DNA of 64,000 nucleotides from Azospirillum canadense. GTDB taxonomy: Bacteria > Pseudomonadota > Alphaproteobacteria > Azospirillales > Azospirillaceae. Under the pieces are notes generated by a model, which saw nothing but the letters and a program-made list of their open reading frames with translations, searched no databases and was not told the origin of the DNA. A program made the position numbers and the translations under genes. Location of the stretch: NCBI RefSeq assembly GCF_025961225.1, contig NZ_JAOQNG010000007.1, positions 1,252,501-1,316,500 of the forward strand, read 5' to 3'. Positions 43,772 through 51,591 of this stretch are shown here, piece after piece. Every line of letters begins with the position of its first letter. The first letter of the stretch is position 1.

Positions 43772-43796
43772 GATTATCCAGCGTGGGTGGATAATC
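43772..43796. promoter_or_regulatory. LysR-type operator between emrA and lysR
   Basis: GATTATCCA and TGGATAATC form a perfect 9-7-9 inverted repeat in the divergent intergenic region, 27 bases before the lysR start. Position and symmetry fit the recognition site of the neighbouring LysR protein. Confidence 0.75.
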
Positions 43797-43823
43797 AGGC
43801 CGGAACGGCGAAGCGGGGCGCGC

Positions 43824-44750
43824 GTGGACCGGCTGACGAGCCTGACGGCCTTTGTGCGGGTGGTGGAGTGCGGCGGCTTTTCCGCGGCGGCGCGGCGCCT
43901 GAACATGTCCGTCACCATGGTCAGCAACCACGTCCAGGCGCTGGAGGACCGGCTGGCCCTCCGCCTGCTGAACCGGACCACGCGGCGGGTCAGCCTGACC
44001 GACGCCGGCCGGGCCTATTACGACCGCTGCGTCAACATCCTGGCGGAGCTGGAGGCCGCCGACGAGCTGGCCGTGGCGCTGAACGCCACGCCCCGGGGCA
44101 CGTTGCGCCTGCACATCGGCACCCATCTGGCGCGCTTCATCGCGCCGGCGATCAGCGACTTCGTCGCGCGGTACCCGGCGGTTTCCGTGGAGCTGACCAT
44201 CGGCGAGGCTTCGGTCGACATCGTGGATGAAGGGTTCGACTTGGCCGTGCATCCCTTGCAGCCGCAGAACGCGAGCCTGATCTGTCGCCGGCTGACGCCC
44301 TGGCGGCACGTGCTGTGCGCGGCGCCGGCCTATCTGGAGAAGCACAGGGCGCCGCAAGGCCTGGAGGACCTGGCCCGGCACAACTGCCTGCGCTACAGCC
44401 ATTACCCGTTCGGCAACGAGTGGCGCTTCATCGGGCCGGACCAGACGGCCGCGTCGGTACGGGTGTCCGGCAATCTGGTGACCAACAGCGGGGAAACCAT
44501 GCGGCTGGTCGCGCTGAGCGGCGAGGGGCTGTTGCTGCTGCCCAGCTTCATCGTGCTGGACGACCTGCGCAGCGGTGCCCTGCGCCAGCTGCTGCCGACC
44601 TACCGCCCGCTGGAATTCGCCATCAACGCCATCTACCCGCACCGCGACCACCTGTCCAGCAAGGTGCGGACCTTCATCGACCTGCTGGCCGTGCATTTCG
44701 CCCGGCATCGCGAGTGGCTGAACCCCTTCGACAGCGCGTCCGCCGTATAG
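43824..44750 (+). CDS. LysR-family regulator of the efflux operon
   Basis: A 308-residue LysR protein starting with GTG (MDRLTSLTAFVRVVECGGFS). The HTH covers residues about 4-62 (FSAAARRLNMSVTMVSNHV), and the two-lobed effector domain follows. The style is that of the large DsdC/AaeR-like group with an LNRTTRRVSLTDAGRAYYDR linker. It is divergent from emrA, and a perfect inverted repeat lies between them, so it very probably controls the pump and cyclase operon and itself. Confidence 0.85.
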   Translation: MDRLTSLTAFVRVVECGGFSAAARRLNMSVTMVSNHVQALEDRLALRLLNRTTRRVSLTDAGRAYYDRCVNILAELEAADELAVALNATPRGTLRLHIGTHLARFIAPAISDFVARYPAVSVELTIGEASVDIVDEGFDLAVHPLQPQNASLICRRLTPWRHVLCAAPAYLEKHRAPQGLEDLARHNCLRYSHYPFGNEWRFIGPDQTAASVRVSGNLVTNSGETMRLVALSGEGLLLLPSFIVLDDLRSGALRQLLPTYRPLEFAINAIYPHRDHLSSKVRTFIDLLAVHFARHREWLNPFDSASAV

Positions 44751-44959
44751 GGCGCCGCGCTGGAAGATACACCGGCTCGTCCGGAATGAGGCCGTAATTG
44801 CGGACCTCAGATGGGATTTTGCTCAAATCCGACTCTGTCCATTGTGAACCGGCCTTCCCTTAGCCCGATCCTCCCTCGGCGTTATCGTTCACCGCCACCT
44901 CTTCCGTCGCCGCTGGACGCCGCGACGTCCGTGGCTGGGACCATGACCGGGAGGGATGA

Positions 44960-46171
44960 ATGCCGACGAAACTGGACTCGATCATCTCTGGAAAGAAAAA
45001 AGACATCAATTTCAGCAACTTCGACATTGGCAAGGTGCTTCGGGACATCGCCGCCGATCTGTCGGAGGCCGGTGCGAAGGATGTGCAGGGGCTGAAGGTT
45101 CTCGGCAACTACAAGAACTTCATCTCCTACGAAAAGGCGGCCAAGCGCGCCGCGAATCCTTACCTTCAGGTCGCCGTCACCAAGGGCACGCTCGTGCTCG
45201 TCCTTCGCGACAAGGACAACGACAAGTTCGAGGCGATGGATGTCCTGGTCAAGGGATACGACGGGATCAAAGACAAGCTGGTCAAGGAGACCGCCGCGGT
45301 CATCAGCCTGGACCCCGACGACAGGGTCATCGGCCCGGCGGGCAAGGCCCAGGCCGACAAGTTCGGCACCAAGGTGATGACCGAGGATGATTACGAATTC
45401 GGGGCCTTGACCGGCAACATCGTCATCTGCGCCCACGGCACCCCCGACGGGACCGGCAGCGCGCGCATCATCGCCAGCCATCTGGGCAAGAAAACACCCA
45501 AGGACATCGTCAAGCTGCTGACCGGCAGCAAGGACGCCAAGCAGCGGATCGGCAAGGACTATTCGGGCAAGATCTTTCTGTCCGGCTGCTTCACTGCGTC
45601 GGGTGGGCCGGAAGCGGTGAAGCAGGACGATCCCTTCGCCAAGAAGGTCTGGGACCTGCTGAAAAGCGCCGGCTACACCAAGGCCAGCGTCGTCGGCATG
45701 CCTGGCCCGTCCATCACCGCGCGCAACGACGGCGACACCGACAGCTGGGACAAGGACAATCCCACGGCGATGAAGCGCGGCGACAAGCATGTCGTGACCA
45801 ACATGCGCACCGTGGACGACTACAAGAAGAACGCGAAGCTGGAGAAGGCCGTCAAGGTCGCGGTGGAGCAATTCAACGCGCTCGTCGGCAGCCACAACGC
45901 CCTCCTCGACGACATGAACGCCATCGCGAAGCAGGGCGAAGACCGCGCCAACGAGCTTGGCAAGGACCCGGCGGCGATCAAGGCCGACAAAGCCTACCAG
46001 GGCTACAAGAAGCAATATCTGGCTCTGAAGGCCGACCTTGAGAAGGAGAAGAAGAAGCTCGCCAAGGCGAAGCCGGTCCTGGACAAGGCGCGCAAGGACA
46101 TGGAAGACAGCGGCCTCGGCAAGACGCTGGCGAAGATCGAAGGGACGTTCGGGCTCCGCACGCTCAACTGA
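44960..46171 (+). CDS. Unrecognised protein with caspase-clan-like His/Cys motifs and coiled-coil tail
   Basis: I do not recognise this 403-residue protein. Residues 150-160 read LTGNIVICAHG and 203-212 read GKIFLSGCFT: a buried strand ending in His-Gly, and about 50 residues later a strand ending in Gly-Cys. That is the catalytic dyad pattern of clan CD cysteine peptidases (caspases, CHAT, C80 domains of large toxins), with His159 and Cys210 as candidates. Residues about 291-385 are a Lys/Glu/Ala-rich coiled coil. There is no signal peptide or membrane helix. It is unusually rich in Lys and Asp and looks less GC-rich than its neighbours. It is monocistronic with 209 bases upstream and 247 downstream. 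The protease function is inference only. Confidence 0.6.
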   Translation: MPTKLDSIISGKKKDINFSNFDIGKVLRDIAADLSEAGAKDVQGLKVLGNYKNFISYEKAAKRAANPYLQVAVTKGTLVLVLRDKDNDKFEAMDVLVKGYDGIKDKLVKETAAVISLDPDDRVIGPAGKAQADKFGTKVMTEDDYEFGALTGNIVICAHGTPDGTGSARIIASHLGKKTPKDIVKLLTGSKDAKQRIGKDYSGKIFLSGCFTASGGPEAVKQDDPFAKKVWDLLKSAGYTKASVVGMPGPSITARNDGDTDSWDKDNPTAMKRGDKHVVTNMRTVDDYKKNAKLEKAVKVAVEQFNALVGSHNALLDDMNAIAKQGEDRANELGKDPAAIKADKAYQGYKKQYLALKADLEKEKKKLAKAKPVLDKARKDMEDSGLGKTLAKIEGTFGLRTLN

Positions 46172-46418
46172 CCACGCCAAAGCCACCCCGACACCCGCGC
46201 CATCCTACCCTGTGCCACACCAACGCGGCGCCATCATCCTTGTGTTTGATTGATCGAACGCCATTTTGGCCGGCCAATAGGGCGACGTCGCACAGCCGCC
46301 GCTTCGGTGGTGCCGACGGGGCAAGCAAAGGGGCCGGTCGCACCTTCGGGCGCGGCCGGCCTTGCGCCGTCGTCGTTCCGAAGCGGGAAAGGGCCGACAA
46401 CGCAAGGAAGGGGATGTC

Positions 46419-47474
46419 ATGAGGCAGGAGAGGGTTGCGCATCGCTCCATGGGACGCTCCGGGGGCCGGTCGCTCGCTCGCGGGTTCGGATTGGCCGGCC
46501 TCGCGGGCACGTTGGGCTTGGCGGCCCTGCTGTCGGGGACCGCGACCCCCGCCTCGGCCGAGGAGGCGTCGGTCGAAGAGCAGATCGTCGACGCGTTTCA
46601 GGGCGCCTTCGGCGCGCATCCGGGCAAGCGCGCCAACCACGCCAAGGGGATCGTCGTGGAGGGCACCTTCCAACCGGTCCCGCCCGCGGCGTCGATCACC
46701 CGCGCGGCGCATCTGCAAGGCACCGCTGTTCCCGTCGTCGCGCGCTTCTCCAACGCGACCGGCATTCCCAACATTCCGGACGGTGATGCGAACGCCAACC
46801 CGCATGGGCTGGCCGTCAAGTTCCATCTGCCGGACGGCAGCGACACTGACATCGTGATCAACAGCCTGCATTTCTTCCCGGTCGCCACGCCGACCGAATT
46901 CCGCGATTTGCTGCTCGCGGCGGGGGCGACCAAGCCCGACAGCCCGAAGCCGACCAAGCTGGACCAGTTCCTGGCCAGCCATCCGGTCGCGGTCCAGGCG
47001 GGAGCGACGACCAAGACCCCGGCGAGCTTTGCGACCGAGCAGTATTTCGGCATCAACGCGTTCCGCTTCACCAACAAGGCCGGGGAGCAGCGCTTCATCC
47101 GCTATGTGGCGGAGCCGGCGGCCGGGCTGTCCTACCTCACCGCGGACGACGCGGCGACGAAGCCCGCCGACTTCCTGATCGCCGACATCACGGACCGGCT
47201 GCAAAAAGGCCCCGTCCAGTTCCGCCTCCTGGCGCAGGTCGCCGCGCCGGAAGACCCGATCACCGACGCGACCAAGCCCTGGCCGGACAGCCGGCCGCGC
47301 GTCGAACTCGGCACCCTGACCCTGACCACCGTCACAGCGAACAACGAGGAGGCGGCGAAGACGCTGCTGTTCCTGCCTGGGCAGGTGACCGACGGGATCG
47401 AGGCGTCCGACGACCCCCTGATCGCCGCCCGCGACGGGGCTTACGCCGTGTCCTTCTCGCGGCGCAGCCAGTGA
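46419..47474 (+). CDS. Exported catalase-related peroxidase (SrpA-like)
   Basis: A 351-residue haem protein of the small catalase family. The Sec signal runs to about residue 49 (LAGLAGTLGLAALLSGTATP, then ASA). The distal histidine is in RANHAKGIVVEGTF, followed by PVVARFSNATGIPNIPDGD and NPHGLAVKFHLPDG. WPDSRPRVELGTLTLT near the C-terminus is typical of this peroxidase subfamily. It lacks the large catalase C-terminal parts, so organic-hydroperoxide-dependent peroxidase activity in the periplasm is likely. The start at 46419 follows AAGGAAGGGG. It opens the redox cluster. Confidence 0.83.
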   Translation: MRQERVAHRSMGRSGGRSLARGFGLAGLAGTLGLAALLSGTATPASAEEASVEEQIVDAFQGAFGAHPGKRANHAKGIVVEGTFQPVPPAASITRAAHLQGTAVPVVARFSNATGIPNIPDGDANANPHGLAVKFHLPDGSDTDIVINSLHFFPVATPTEFRDLLLAAGATKPDSPKPTKLDQFLASHPVAVQAGATTKTPASFATEQYFGINAFRFTNKAGEQRFIRYVAEPAAGLSYLTADDAATKPADFLIADITDRLQKGPVQFRLLAQVAAPEDPITDATKPWPDSRPRVELGTLTLTTVTANNEEAAKTLLFLPGQVTDGIEASDDPLIAARDGAYAVSFSRRSQ

Positions 47475-47652
47475 GGAATCCACCCCGCGCCGGGTGAACA
47501 ACAAAATCGCGCTGATCGACGCCGCCAGATCGCGGCCGACCTTTGGGCGGGGCACGCACAGCCGGGGCCGGTGCGCCCGCCCCACCACCGGGCGTGGTCG
47601 CGGCCCCGCCCGGATCGTATGAGGCGCGTCACGGTCAAAGGACCACACCTCC
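47475..47652. other. Intergenic DNA after the catalase-related gene
   Basis: Together with the following element this makes a 395-base gene-free stretch. It holds GC-rich inverted repeats near 47544-47584 (GGGCGGGGC with GCCCGCCCC) that may terminate the peroxidase transcript. No reading frame with family features is seen. Confidence 0.4.
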
Positions 47653-47729
47653 GTTTTACCGCGCTTTACCCTGATTAACGGGGCTGTCGAAGCCGGCGGA
47701 CTATTTGTGTCTGCACCACCGAAGCCCAT
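47653..47729 (+). promoter_or_regulatory. Shared promoter/operator element, copy B (upstream of Tat-exported VOC gene)
   Basis: This 77-bp block reads GTTTTACCGCGCTTTACCC, then GATTAACG, GGCGGACTATTTGTG and CCACCGAAGCCCAT. It matches the block before paoA without gaps and in the same orientation to the gene. The TTTACC repeats are again at 10-bp steps, and TATTTG is again about 21 bases after TTAAC. It ends 140 bases before the VOC start. Confidence 0.65.
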
Positions 47730-47869
47730 CACGTCAGAACCGGGTTCGGGGAGGAGCCTCCGGCCAGCCTGAGGCTTGCACGCGGATGCCATCCCCCGCG
47801 GCATCGCGCCGGCACTTGGGCCGGGTGACCCTGCACGAGCGCTCCACCACAAAGAAACGGAGGGAAATC

Positions 47870-48793
47870 ATGTCTGACCAAGCACATGGCGGGAACGAAG
47901 CGGCTCACGACGAACCGGACCAAAAGGAACCAGCGGGCCCCGATCGCCGGACTGTTCTGCGCACCGCGGGGGCCGCGGCGATCGGCGGCATGGCCGTCGC
48001 GTCGGCGATGGACACCCCCGCGTTCGCGCAAACCGCCGCTGCCGCCCCGAGTGCCGGTGCCCCAACTGCCGCCGCGGGCGCGCGCGATCAGGCACCGCTC
48101 GGCGCCCGGCTCCAGGGCATCCAGCATTTCGGTCTCACGGTCCAGAACATGAACCGCGCGTTCGAGTTCTACACCGAAGTGCTCGGCGGCAGCGAGGTGA
48201 TGCGCGATGGCGATTTCCATGGCGAGAAGATCCACAACACGCTGCTGGTCGACCAGGAGATCCTGGCTCGGGAGCGCAAGGTCAATTCGCGGACCATCGG
48301 CGTTCCGGACCTGAAGGACGGGGCGCAGCGCCTCGACGTGCGCTTCGTGCAGTTCGACAACGTCGTGATCGAACTCCTGCAATACCGCGATGTCCAGCAA
48401 CCGATGGGCAACGGGGACAGCTGGGCGGAGCCGCGGGACCATATGAGCCCGGCCTATCCACGGTCGATGCACATCTGCTTCTACATCCGCGACGACGTTG
48501 ACTTTAACAAATTCGTCCACGACCTTGAGGCGGAGTCGGCGCGCCGCGGCATGACCCAGGTGAAAGCCAATCGCGTGATCACGGTGACCTCCGAACAGGA
48601 GCGTCTGGCCGCCCCCCTCGATGCGAACACCAACAAGATCACGGAAGGCAAATCGAACGGCTGGTCCCTGATCTACTGCAAGGGCCCGGAGGGCGAGCAG
48701 ATCGAATTCGTCCAGGCGCTCGGGCCCGTGAAGAAGACTTTCGAGGAGGCCATGGCGGCCCGGCGGCGCATGGTCGCCGCGTCCGGAGGCTGA
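47870..48793 (+). CDS. Tat-exported VOC-family protein
   Basis: A 307-residue protein whose N-terminus carries a twin-arginine leader (GPDRRTVLRTAGAAAIGG, hydrophobic to about residue 54, then AFAQ). The mature part is a VOC/glyoxalase-fold enzyme: IQHFGLTVQNMNRAFEFYTE, VVIELLQYRD, RSMHICFYIRDD and GEQIEFVQALG give the expected His/Glu metal ligands. Export by Tat implies a folded, metal-bearing periplasmic enzyme. The start follows CGGAGGG. It is followed by the exported ABM gene (111-base gap) and is preceded by the element it shares with paoA. The substrate is unknown. Confidence 0.8.
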   Translation: MSDQAHGGNEAAHDEPDQKEPAGPDRRTVLRTAGAAAIGGMAVASAMDTPAFAQTAAAAPSAGAPTAAAGARDQAPLGARLQGIQHFGLTVQNMNRAFEFYTEVLGGSEVMRDGDFHGEKIHNTLLVDQEILARERKVNSRTIGVPDLKDGAQRLDVRFVQFDNVVIELLQYRDVQQPMGNGDSWAEPRDHMSPAYPRSMHICFYIRDDVDFNKFVHDLEAESARRGMTQVKANRVITVTSEQERLAAPLDANTNKITEGKSNGWSLIYCKGPEGEQIEFVQALGPVKKTFEEAMAARRRMVAASGG

Positions 48794-48904
48794 CGATCCG
48801 CCGTCCGGCATGCGACGCGATGGAAACAGGATACCGCACGCCGGGCGGCGCGGCCTTCGGGCCGGCCATAATTCCAAGACCAAAAATCGAGGGAGTGACC
48901 AGCC

Positions 48905-49330
48905 ATGTCCAACAGGACGCGCCCGGGTGTCGGGCTTCCCGTGCTTGCCAGCCTTGCATGCGTTGCTGGCGCCACATCGGTGATGGCGCAGGAAGGGCCG
49001 GGCCGGGGCTATGCCCAGGTGCCTCAGGGCGCCTATTCGATCGTCGCGGAAGTGCGGGCAAAGCCCGGCAAGGAAGCGGCGCTGCGCGACGCCACGCTGC
49101 CGCTCGTCGCGCTCGTCCGAAGCGATCCGAAGAACCTCGTCTACTTCCTTCAGGAAGACCGCGCGGCGCCCGGCCACTTCATTTTCTACGAAATCTTCGC
49201 CAACCGAGCCGATTTCGAAGCCCACAACGCGATGCCCTACGTGAAGGACTGGTTCGCGAAGCTGCCCGAACTCGCCGACGGGGGCGTCAAGGTCATGAAG
49301 ATGGAGATCCTTGCGGGCCCCCGTTCCTGA
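48905..49330 (+). CDS. Exported antibiotic-biosynthesis-monooxygenase (ABM) domain protein
   Basis: A 141-residue protein with a Sec signal (GLPVLASLACVAGATSVMAQ, about residues 9-28) and a single ABM ferredoxin-like domain: YSIVAEVRAKPGKEAALRDA, LVYFLQEDRAAPGHFIFYEI and AHNAMPYVKDWFAKL in order. Small ABM proteins include quinol monooxygenases and haem oxygenases. The start follows GAGGGAG. It is probably co-transcribed with the Tat-exported VOC gene. Confidence 0.78.
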   Translation: MSNRTRPGVGLPVLASLACVAGATSVMAQEGPGRGYAQVPQGAYSIVAEVRAKPGKEAALRDATLPLVALVRSDPKNLVYFLQEDRAAPGHFIFYEIFANRADFEAHNAMPYVKDWFAKLPELADGGVKVMKMEILAGPRS

Positions 49331-49572
49331 GCAGGTCCGCGCAACTCGCCGAATGCTGGACTAGGCGTACCACGCTCAACGCGCGGTCGTGACGAGGCAT
49401 TGCACGAATGAAGCGGAGCGGAGCAACCGGGGCCTTACGCTGTACGCACTGGCGCTGTATGGCCGCGGCGTGACCGTCGGCAACCTTTCACCCTGCGGAA
49501 GGCGCCCCAACTCGCACCGGCGTAACCACGCCCAAATGCCGGCCAAACCAAACAGACATGGAGGACCCTGCG

Positions 49573-50586
49573 ATGAGCATCGAGAGCACCCTGCTCAACG
49601 GCCCATTGGGCTTCGGAACGGCGCCGCTTGGGAACATGTTCCGGAATATCCCCGACGAGGAGGCCGCCGCCACCGTCGCGGCGCCCTGGGATGCCGGGAC
49701 GCGCTTCTTCGACACGGCGCCCTTCTACGGCGCCGGCTTGGCGGAAATCCGGCTGGGAAAGGAATTGGCGAAGCACAGGCGCGACGACTACGTTCTCAGC
49801 ACCAAGGTCGGCCGCATCATTCTGGACGAGGTCGCGACCGGGCCGCAGGAATTCGGCGAGAAGGGCACGCTGTTCCAATACGGCCGCAAGAACAAGATCG
49901 TCTACGACTATTCGGCGGACGGGACGAAGCGGTCCATCGAGGACAGCCTGACGCGCATGGGGGTCGATCGGATCGACTTCGTCTGGATCCATGACATCGC
50001 GCAGGACTTCCACGGCGACGAGTGGCTGGCCGGGTTCGAAACGGCGCGGACCGGCGCCATGCGCGCGCTGACGGCGCTTCGCGACGAAGGGGTCATCAAG
50101 GGCTGGGGCCTCGGCGTGAACCGCATCGAACCGGTCGAGCTGATGCTCGGCCTCTCCGACGTAAAACCCGATGGAACGCTGCTCGCCGGGCGCTACACGC
50201 TGCTCGACCACGAGCACGCGCTGCAACGGCTGATGCCCGCCGCGGCCGAAAAGGGCGTGCAGATCATCGTCGGCGGTCCTTACAGCTCCGGCGTGCTCGC
50301 CGGCGGCAGCCACTTCGAATACGCCGACGCGTCGCCCGAAATCCGCGCGAAGGTGGCGACGATCAAGGCCCTCGCCGAGCGATACGGAATTCCGATCAAG
50401 GCGGCGGCGTTGCGGTTCTCGCTGGCCCATCCGGCCGCGGTCGCGGTGATTCCCGGGGCGAGCAAACCGGACCGCATCCGGGAGGACCATGATGCGCTCA
50501 AGGCAAAGATTCCGGATGATTTCTGGCGCGATCTGCGGGAGAGAGGCCTCGTCGCGCCGAACGCCCCGCTGCCGATCGAGCGCTGA
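49573..50586 (+). CDS. Aldo/keto reductase
   Basis: A 337-residue (beta/alpha)8 NAD(P)H-dependent reductase of the fucose/galactose dehydrogenase-like AKR branch. Catalytic residues are seen as FFDTAPFYGAGLAEIRLGK (Asp and Tyr near 47-53), STKVGR (Lys near 77) and DFVWIHDI (His near 142). GLGVNRIEPVELML and VIPGASKPDR complete the cofactor site. The start follows GGAGGA. It is cytoplasmic, on the same strand as the VOC and ABM genes, and convergent with a LysR gene. Confidence 0.82.
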   Translation: MSIESTLLNGPLGFGTAPLGNMFRNIPDEEAAATVAAPWDAGTRFFDTAPFYGAGLAEIRLGKELAKHRRDDYVLSTKVGRIILDEVATGPQEFGEKGTLFQYGRKNKIVYDYSADGTKRSIEDSLTRMGVDRIDFVWIHDIAQDFHGDEWLAGFETARTGAMRALTALRDEGVIKGWGLGVNRIEPVELMLGLSDVKPDGTLLAGRYTLLDHEHALQRLMPAAAEKGVQIIVGGPYSSGVLAGGSHFEYADASPEIRAKVATIKALAERYGIPIKAAALRFSLAHPAAVAVIPGASKPDRIREDHDALKAKIPDDFWRDLRERGLVAPNAPLPIER

Positions 50587-50610
50587 GCGGCGGCGCGGCT
50601 GCGATCCGCC

Positions 50611-51501
50611 TCAATTGAGGAGGCGGTTTTCGCGCAGGCGCGTCACGGCGAGGTCGACAAAGGCCCTCACCTTCGCGGGTGCGTGGCGTCCCTCGGGGTG
50701 GAGGACGTGGATGGGCAAGGGCGGCTCTTCATAATCGGCGAGCACGATCTGAAGCTCGCCCGCGACCAGCGCCGGGCCGATCTGGTAATGAAGGACCCGG
50801 GCGAGACCCCATCCCGCCCGGGCGGTCGCGATCGCCGCTTCGTTGGTGTTGCATTGCAGGGTCAGGTCGATGGTCACCCGCTGGTCCTGCGCGAAGCGCC
50901 ATTCCGGCGATGCCCAGGCGGTCGTCGACGCCGCGATGCGGTGATGCTTGAGGTCGGCCGGCGTCGTCGGGACGCCATGGCGGTCGAAATAGGCGGGCGA
51001 ACCGCAGATCACGCGCCGGACCGTGCCGACCCGGATGGCCGTGAAGCCCGAATCCGGAAGGCGGCCGATGCGCACGGCGACGTCGATGCCCTCTTCCACG
51101 ATGTTCACTTGGCGGTCGACGAAGAAGCTTCGCGCGCGCATGCCGGGATAATGATCCAGATATTCGGTCATGATCGGCAGCACATGCATCTGTCCGAACA
51201 GTGCGGACGCGGTGACCGCGAGCGTTCCGGTCGGGGTGGCGTAGGATCCGCCCGCGGCCGCCTCCGCCTCGGCGATGTCCGACAGGATCCGGCGGCAATC
51301 CTCGTAATAGCGTGTCCCGGATTCGGTCATTTTCACCGAGCGGGTCGTGCGGACGAACAGGCGGGCGCCGATCAGATCCTCAAGGGCGGCCACGGCGCGG
51401 GTTACCGCTGGCGCGCTCATGTTCACGTGGCGGGCGGTTTCGGAGAAGCTGCCCGTCTCCGCGACCTTCACGAAAATCCGCATTGCCTGCAGCCGGTCCA
51501 T
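50611..51501 (-). CDS. LysR-family regulator in the redox cluster
   Basis: A 296-residue LysR protein. The HTH covers residues about 1-60 (GSFSETARHVNMSAPAVTRA), and the effector domain resembles that of regulators of AKR and oxidoreductase genes (IVEEGIDVAVRIGRLPDSGF). AGGGGGG precedes the start at 51501. It is the last gene of gst-oxidoreductase-lysR on the minus strand and convergent with the aldo/keto reductase. Confidence 0.83.
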   Translation of the reverse strand: MDRLQAMRIFVKVAETGSFSETARHVNMSAPAVTRAVAALEDLIGARLFVRTTRSVKMTESGTRYYEDCRRILSDIAEAEAAAGGSYATPTGTLAVTASALFGQMHVLPIMTEYLDHYPGMRARSFFVDRQVNIVEEGIDVAVRIGRLPDSGFTAIRVGTVRRVICGSPAYFDRHGVPTTPADLKHHRIAASTTAWASPEWRFAQDQRVTIDLTLQCNTNEAAIATARAGWGLARVLHYQIGPALVAGELQIVLADYEEPPLPIHVLHPEGRHAPAKVRAFVDLAVTRLRENRLLN

Positions 51502-51591
51502 GCGCCCCCCTGTGCCATCCCGCACCGGGATCCTCATCCGGATCTCGGGCGCGATGCAAGGGCTCCGCCGCCGGTTCTTGTGCTTGGGCCG

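Noticed and set aside
39684..44708. A 1674-codon open frame on the minus strand across cyclase, emrB and emrA
   Set aside because: Only its 3' end is the cyclase; the rest is the out-of-frame shadow of emrB and emrA with Arg/Ala/Gly-rich nonsense composition.
46303..46315. GCTTCGGTGGTGC upstream of the catalase-related gene, resembling part of the shared 77-bp element
   Set aside because: Only 13 bases match, the orientation to the gene is opposite, and the TTTACC repeats are missing.
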